Assembly (NCBI GenBank): GCA_021806865.1
Contig: JAKAPU010000036.1
Coordinates: forward strand, 1-18,156
DNA: 18,156 nucleotides
Reading direction: 5' to 3'
DNA from: an archaeon
GTDB lineage: Archaea > Thermoproteota > Nitrososphaeria > Nitrososphaerales > CADDZS01
Position numbers and translations under genes: made by a program
Notes under the pieces: generated by a model
Databases searched by the model: none
Told to the model about the DNA's origin: nothing
Seen by the model: the letters and a program-made list of their open reading frames with translations, nothing else
Part shown: positions 14,845 through 18,156 of the stretch, in pieces
How the letters are laid out: each line of letters opens with the position of its first letter
Numbering within the stretch: the stretch's first letter is position 1

Positions 14845-15339
14845 TCATCGTATGAAAAGGCTCAACGTAAGTATCAACAGTACCCAGAGAGTTATGAGAA
14901 CGTACTTGACGTTCTTCTCTTTTAGTGCGAAGTACACCCACGAACTCAAAACCCTGAGATACGGTGTGAAGAGTAAAATTATCACTCCGAGAGATATGAT
15001 CGAAATCGGGGTGAAATTGCCAATAGCGAAATTGCTGACCGTCGATGAAAAGTACGAAGCAAAGTTAGATGATTGAACGAATTGATCTATTTCGAGGTTC
15101 CTGTAGACAAAATAGAAATCAACTGCACCTATCGCAGTCACAATCATTGCCAGCACAACTCCATAGATGAGAAGGTGACTGAGGATGGCTTCGAGATCGA
15201 AGCCCTTTCTCTCTTTTATCTCATTCACTTCTTCCAGGATCTTGTCTAACTCAGCTTGATCCTTCATCGGAGTGGTTATGGTAATGTCGTCGATTCGAAC
15301 AAACGGAGACTCGCTGTCTCCTTCTTTGCGTTCACTCAA
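14845..15339 (-). CDS. DUF1634 membrane protein, partner of TauE copy 2
   Basis: A 164-residue membrane protein of the DUF1634 type with three helices at about residues 55-78, 108-128 and 140-162. It has a longer, charged N-terminal cytoplasmic region (about 50 residues, with DKILEEVNEIKERKG likely a short coiled helix) than the copy at 13427-13846. The TTG start overlaps the TGA stop of the upstream TauE gene in TTGA (15336-15339), which implies coupled translation. The same TauE-then-DUF1634 order occurs in both cassettes, strong support for a two-component exporter. Exact function of the small subunit is unknown. Confidence 0.82.
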   Translation of the reverse strand: MSERKEGDSESPFVRIDDITITTPMKDQAELDKILEEVNEIKERKGFDLEAILSHLLIYGVVLAMIVTAIGAVDFYFVYRNLEIDQFVQSSNFASYFSSTVSNFAIGNFTPISIISLGVIILLFTPYLRVLSSWVYFALKEKNVKYVLITLWVLLILTLSLFIR

Positions 15340-16190
15340 TGCAAGACTCCCGCTCCCCTCAATATCATCTCAGCAGCCAGAACAAAGAGTACCACGAGAA
15401 ACAATTTTCTCACTTGCAGATTCTTCATCTTCACGAGTACTTTGGTGCCTAATATCGCACCTGTGGTAACTCCAATGGCAATCGGGGCAACCAGGCCCAA
15501 GTTCACTAGACCAGAAGCTAAAAAGACGCTCACGCCAGACAGTGCTGTCACCCCAATAATGAAATTGCTGGTCGTGGTGGAAACTTTGCCTGGCATGTTC
15601 ATTATGAGGTCGTGTATTGTAACCTTGACTGCTCCAGCACCAATTCCCAGCAGCCCCGCAATCATTCCGGCACCAAACATGGCCGCTCCTCCGTAGGATG
15701 CTCTCCTCGCTTTGTAGTAAATCCATCTGCGTTCTGCCTTGTCATAGTATATGCCGTCCATTCCTAGCCAGTGCGAGAATTTGTCTTGGTGATATGTGAA
15801 CGGAAGTTCTTCATGACCCTTCTTTGTCAGCAACTGCCACCAGGAAAGAAGAAGTATGGCTGCAAATGCGAAGAAAAGGATCCAGGTGTACTGGCTCGGC
15901 AACAATACTACTATTGTGGCACCTACTATGGCTCCAACAACCGTAAACATCTCCAGGTACATTCCTATTCGAATGTTTGAAAGTCTGTCACGCACGTAAG
16001 CGGAAGCAGATCCGCTTGAAGTGGCTATTGTGGAGAGAAGACTAGCAGCAATTGCATATTTTATTGGTACTCCAATCAGAGTCAGAATCGGTATCAGGAT
16101 GATGCCACCGCCGATGCCTGTCATCGCCCCAAGTATGCCCGCTGGAAATGCGATGACCAGAAGCTCGATAAGATTCGGCAGCGGATCCAA
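15336..16190 (-). CDS. TauE/SafE-family sulfite exporter-like membrane protein, copy 2
   Basis: A 284-residue polytopic membrane protein, clearly paralogous to the protein at 12548-13420. It has GAMTGIGGGIILIPIL near the N-terminus, ATSSGSASAYVR, LSNIRIGMYLEM, GLLGIGAGAVKV, STTTSNFIIGVTAL and APIAIGVTTG in the same order, with a central cytoplasmic loop containing YYDKAERRW (YYDSAMKKEY in copy 1). By eye somewhat under half the residues agree, so the duplication is not recent. Start TTG 16190; an ATG further upstream is out because TGA intervenes. A TATA-like AATAAATT lies about 50 bases upstream on the minus strand. First gene of an operon with DUF1634, and perhaps the membrane protein and OsmC genes. 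Confidence 0.9.
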   Translation of the reverse strand: MDPLPNLIELLVIAFPAGILGAMTGIGGGIILIPILTLIGVPIKYAIAASLLSTIATSSGSASAYVRDRLSNIRIGMYLEMFTVVGAIVGATIVVLLPSQYTWILFFAFAAILLLSWWQLLTKKGHEELPFTYHQDKFSHWLGMDGIYYDKAERRWIYYKARRASYGGAAMFGAGMIAGLLGIGAGAVKVTIHDLIMNMPGKVSTTTSNFIIGVTALSGVSVFLASGLVNLGLVAPIAIGVTTGAILGTKVLVKMKNLQVRKLFLVVLFVLAAEMILRGAGVLH

Positions 16191-16523
16191 TTTGTTCGCT
16201 CAATCCTTCATGAAGCGTACAAACTGATTCTTGCATCCAATTTATTACTATCGGCAAGACAAAGCTGTCACAGAAAAGATAATTTCATCCGATTATGAAA
16301 TCATGGACTGAATCATCAGAAGATCTTCGCAGCGCAGTTTTGGAGAATACAAGTCGCCAAGAGATCTTCAATCATCTGTCCTACAGATTCATCTTGGTTT
16401 GGTGCAAACATGAAGGAGATTAGCAATGCTGCTTCGCAGTGTGTCGTGGTCTGGGGAATTTCCGGTAGTTTCCTAATGTTTCGGAACATTAAGTAATCTG
16501 CGCATTGATTTCAAAAAAGCTGG
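16191..16523. other. Intergenic region of 333 bases: promoter of TauE copy 2 and a tail hairpin of the glycosyltransferase gene
   Basis: The left end holds the upstream region of the TauE gene, with TATA-like AATAAATT (minus strand, forward about 16234-16241). The right end holds a small hairpin behind the glycosyltransferase stop. Between them a 42-codon plus-strand frame (16295-16423) is open, starting MKSWTESSEDLRS, without a ribosome site or known relatives. No RNA gene was recognised. Confidence 0.45.
16474..16491 (-). terminator. Hairpin 33 bases after the glycosyltransferase stop
   Basis: TAATGTT 16474-16480 and AACATTA 16485-16491 form a perfect 7-bp stem with a TCGG loop. It lies just downstream of the minus-strand glycosyltransferase gene. 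It is A/T-rich and lacks a following T run on that strand, so it could instead be an operator-like palindrome. Confidence 0.3.
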
Positions 16524-18029
16524 TCAGAGGCTAATCGATTGAGTAAGAATCGGTTCTGTGATCTCCTTCTCTGGCGTTCTTTCTTTTGAGATCTGTAATA
16601 GGTTCATAGACTTCGCTGTGAGGATCGCAAACCCGAAAAGCGAAAGAAGCCAGACTCCGAGCTCTAATACAAACACTGAGAGAATCAGAGCCGAAATTGA
16701 AAGAACTACTTCCACCAGACTGTTTCTATCGAGTGGGGGTGCGACGGAGTAACCGTGTGTGTGATCTTGCAAATGATGTCCCTTCTTCGGGGTTCGAAAG
16801 AAGAAACCAGTCTGGCCAAGCAGTCCATTCAGGAATCCAACAGAATTTGTTGTGAGCATGAAGAGACCGACGTACGAGAGTAGCGGAATCAAGAGTAGGT
16901 TCCTTCGAGTCAGAAGTCTCTGTACGTGAAGCGTGAATATGCCAGCTGAGAGCATAACAACTCCGGGAACTCCGACAAGTAGGACGTATCCAAAGCTTGA
17001 GAAGACGGAAGCTCCTGAACTTGTTAATCCCAGGACCAGTGAAAGGGCGGCTATGAAATTCACAGTTATCCAACTCAAACTCGCGAAGGGGGAAAGCAAA
17101 GTCAACAACAACACAATACGCTTCCAAATGGGAAGACTGGGCGTTGTCACGATCTGTTTGAAGTGCTTGGATATGCATTTTGCCCAGCCTTGCGCAACTC
17201 TCGCTGATTGTCTCTTCCAGATGGCGAGTGAAATAGGATCTTCGCTGAGGATGCATACGTTGCTCAAGTAGACGCCCTTCCTGCCGGACTCGTATAGCTT
17301 GCAAGAAAGGTCGGCGTCTTCGACGATGGTGTCATTGGACCATCGTCCAACCGACTCAAGGGCTGATCTGGAAATTAGAGCAAATCCCCCCTGTAGCGAG
17401 AAAGGCAGGTTCATTGGAAATGCTCCCATCTTGCCTAATGTATCTCCAAGATCTAGAAACAACGCGTAGAGGCGCGTGGTCAAATTATGTTCCCTGTTGT
17501 AGTGCCCGACTCTGTAAGAGACAAATGAGATATTCGGGTATCTGGCAAAAGCCTCAACGCCTTTCTTGATGACTTCCGGAGGAACTATCGAGTCTGCATC
17601 GAGGAGCAGGACATAGCTCCCATACAATCGCGAAGCTGCCTGATTCAACGCGCCACTCTTGAAATTAGTACGGGTTGCTCTCCTTGAGATAACGACATCA
17701 AATCCAAATCGAATGAGCTCCTCACACTTTTTGTCAATAATTGATCGTGTTTCATCTGTCGAGTCATCGGCGATGACAACCTGTATGAGTTCACGAGGAT
17801 AATCCAGAGCTTTCAAGGCATCAATCGTTCTTGATATCACGAATTTTTCGTTGAAAGTTGCGATGAGTATTGAAACGGCAGGAAAATGCTCTAGCTTGAC
17901 ATTGTTCGTTTCGAGTTTTCGAGGATAGCGAAGTGCGCCAAGGAATTCTACAACATAGAAGTATGAAATCAATAGTACTGGAATCGTGAATGCGATCGAG
18001 ACAAACGTCAAGATCGCAGATACGCTCAT
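16524..18029 (-). CDS. Membrane glycosyltransferase, family 2 (cellulose synthase-like)
   Basis: A 501-residue membrane enzyme that transfers sugars from an activated donor. One N-terminal helix (about residues 5-30) precedes the cytosolic GT-A catalytic domain. The domain has ILIATFNE at 54-61, DD at 88-89, DAD at 144-146 (metal and UDP binding), and EDAD at 237-240 (catalytic base region). The processive-type Q-x-x-R-W motif appears as QSARV at 274-278, so the tryptophan is replaced by valine. Several helices follow (about 303-395 and 430-470). This layout fits cellulose/hyaluronan-synthase-like or cell-surface glycan enzymes. The altered motif makes a processive polymer synthase less certain. 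ATG 18029 has no Shine-Dalgarno sequence. The product is not identifiable from sequence. Confidence 0.88.
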   Translation of the reverse strand: MSVSAILTFVSIAFTIPVLLISYFYVVEFLGALRYPRKLETNNVKLEHFPAVSILIATFNEKFVISRTIDALKALDYPRELIQVVIADDSTDETRSIIDKKCEELIRFGFDVVISRRATRTNFKSGALNQAASRLYGSYVLLLDADSIVPPEVIKKGVEAFARYPNISFVSYRVGHYNREHNLTTRLYALFLDLGDTLGKMGAFPMNLPFSLQGGFALISRSALESVGRWSNDTIVEDADLSCKLYESGRKGVYLSNVCILSEDPISLAIWKRQSARVAQGWAKCISKHFKQIVTTPSLPIWKRIVLLLTLLSPFASLSWITVNFIAALSLVLGLTSSGASVFSSFGYVLLVGVPGVVMLSAGIFTLHVQRLLTRRNLLLIPLLSYVGLFMLTTNSVGFLNGLLGQTGFFFRTPKKGHHLQDHTHGYSVAPPLDRNSLVEVVLSISALILSVFVLELGVWLLSLFGFAILTAKSMNLLQISKERTPEKEITEPILTQSISL

Positions 18030-18042
18030 AAAAGATCACTGG

Positions 18043-18156
18043 CTAGCTGAAACGGATTCGCTTAAGAATTTTTTGTGGAATCAACACGCTCGAGAATTGC
18101 CAGGCTAACTGGGACCGAAGTTGCGAGATGCTTGCGATTCCAACTCCGATTCTAGC
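18043..18156 (-). CDS. Possible 3' end of a further minus-strand gene (partial)
   Basis: A frame open from the window edge to TAG at 18043 encodes 37 residues ending QKILKRIRFS, 13 bases ahead of the glycosyltransferase start. The spacing is operon-like, but the sequence is too short to assign. An alternative is a plus-strand start at ATG 18128 (MLAIPTPIL, continuing off the edge). Confidence 0.3.
   Translation of the reverse strand, partial: ARIGVGIASISQLRSQLAWQFSSVLIPQKILKRIRFS

Noticed and set aside
15256..15726. ORFs overlapping TauE copy 2 (plus 146 codons, minus 118 codons)
   Set aside because: Shadows of the TauE frame, which has the family motifs in order and a paralogue in the same window.
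16726..17304. 192-codon minus-strand ORF in another frame of the glycosyltransferase
   Set aside because: It overlaps the catalytic and membrane part of a clear family 2 glycosyltransferase; its own sequence is Arg/Ser/His-rich and motif-free.

Overview
The window reads as archaeal and most likely from the TACK branch (Nitrososphaeria/Thaumarchaeota-like). This rests on the 23S rRNA sequence style, the frequent TTG starts without Shine-Dalgarno sites (leaderless genes), a stand-alone MIT-like domain of the kind that accompanies Cdv/ESCRT division machinery, a Thermoplasma/Sulfolobus-type glucose dehydrogenase, and the archaeal duplicated anion-transporter permease. The lineage is an inference. 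No amo, nir or other diagnostic genes are present.

Positions 1 to about 3203 are a 23S rRNA gene whose first ~190 nt lie outside the window. The peptidyl transferase centre is interrupted at 2449-2783 by a 335-nt intron. It is not the usual archaeal bulge-helix-bulge intron. A full group I ribozyme fold (P1 to P9, terminal U.G pair, P7 R/S motifs, terminal G) can be drawn by hand. The intron sits after the equivalent of E. coli U2500, carries two hairpins between P7 and P3' (a group IA-like trait), and has no homing endonuclease ORF. This is the strongest finding.

Positions 3251-7101 hold a run of small or housekeeping genes: a Cys-rich zinc-ribbon protein directly behind the 23S gene, a helical-repeat protein (minus), a zinc-dependent glucose 1-dehydrogenase (plus), an MntR/DtxR-type metal regulator (minus) with an inverted repeat over its TATA-like box, a zinc-ribbon protein (minus), and a free-standing MIT-like domain protein (plus).

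Positions 7281-10281 form a three-gene transporter operon of the nitrate/sulfonate/taurine class: a fused double permease, an ATPase, and a separate AAA-associated C-terminal-domain protein. There is no substrate-binding protein. It converges on a VIT1/CCC1-type Fe/Mn transporter (minus), which diverges from an LsrF-like class I aldolase (plus, 11185-12030). A 517-nt stretch follows with no confident gene.

Positions 12548-16190 contain two mirror-image cassettes, each a TauE/SafE exporter plus a DUF1634 membrane protein. They face each other across an OsmC-family protein and a four-helix membrane protein. Together with the TauT-like importer this suggests handling of sulfur oxyanions or organosulfur compounds, though the substrate is not shown by the sequence. 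The window closes with a membrane family-2 glycosyltransferase (minus, 16524-18029) and perhaps the 3' end of another minus-strand gene.
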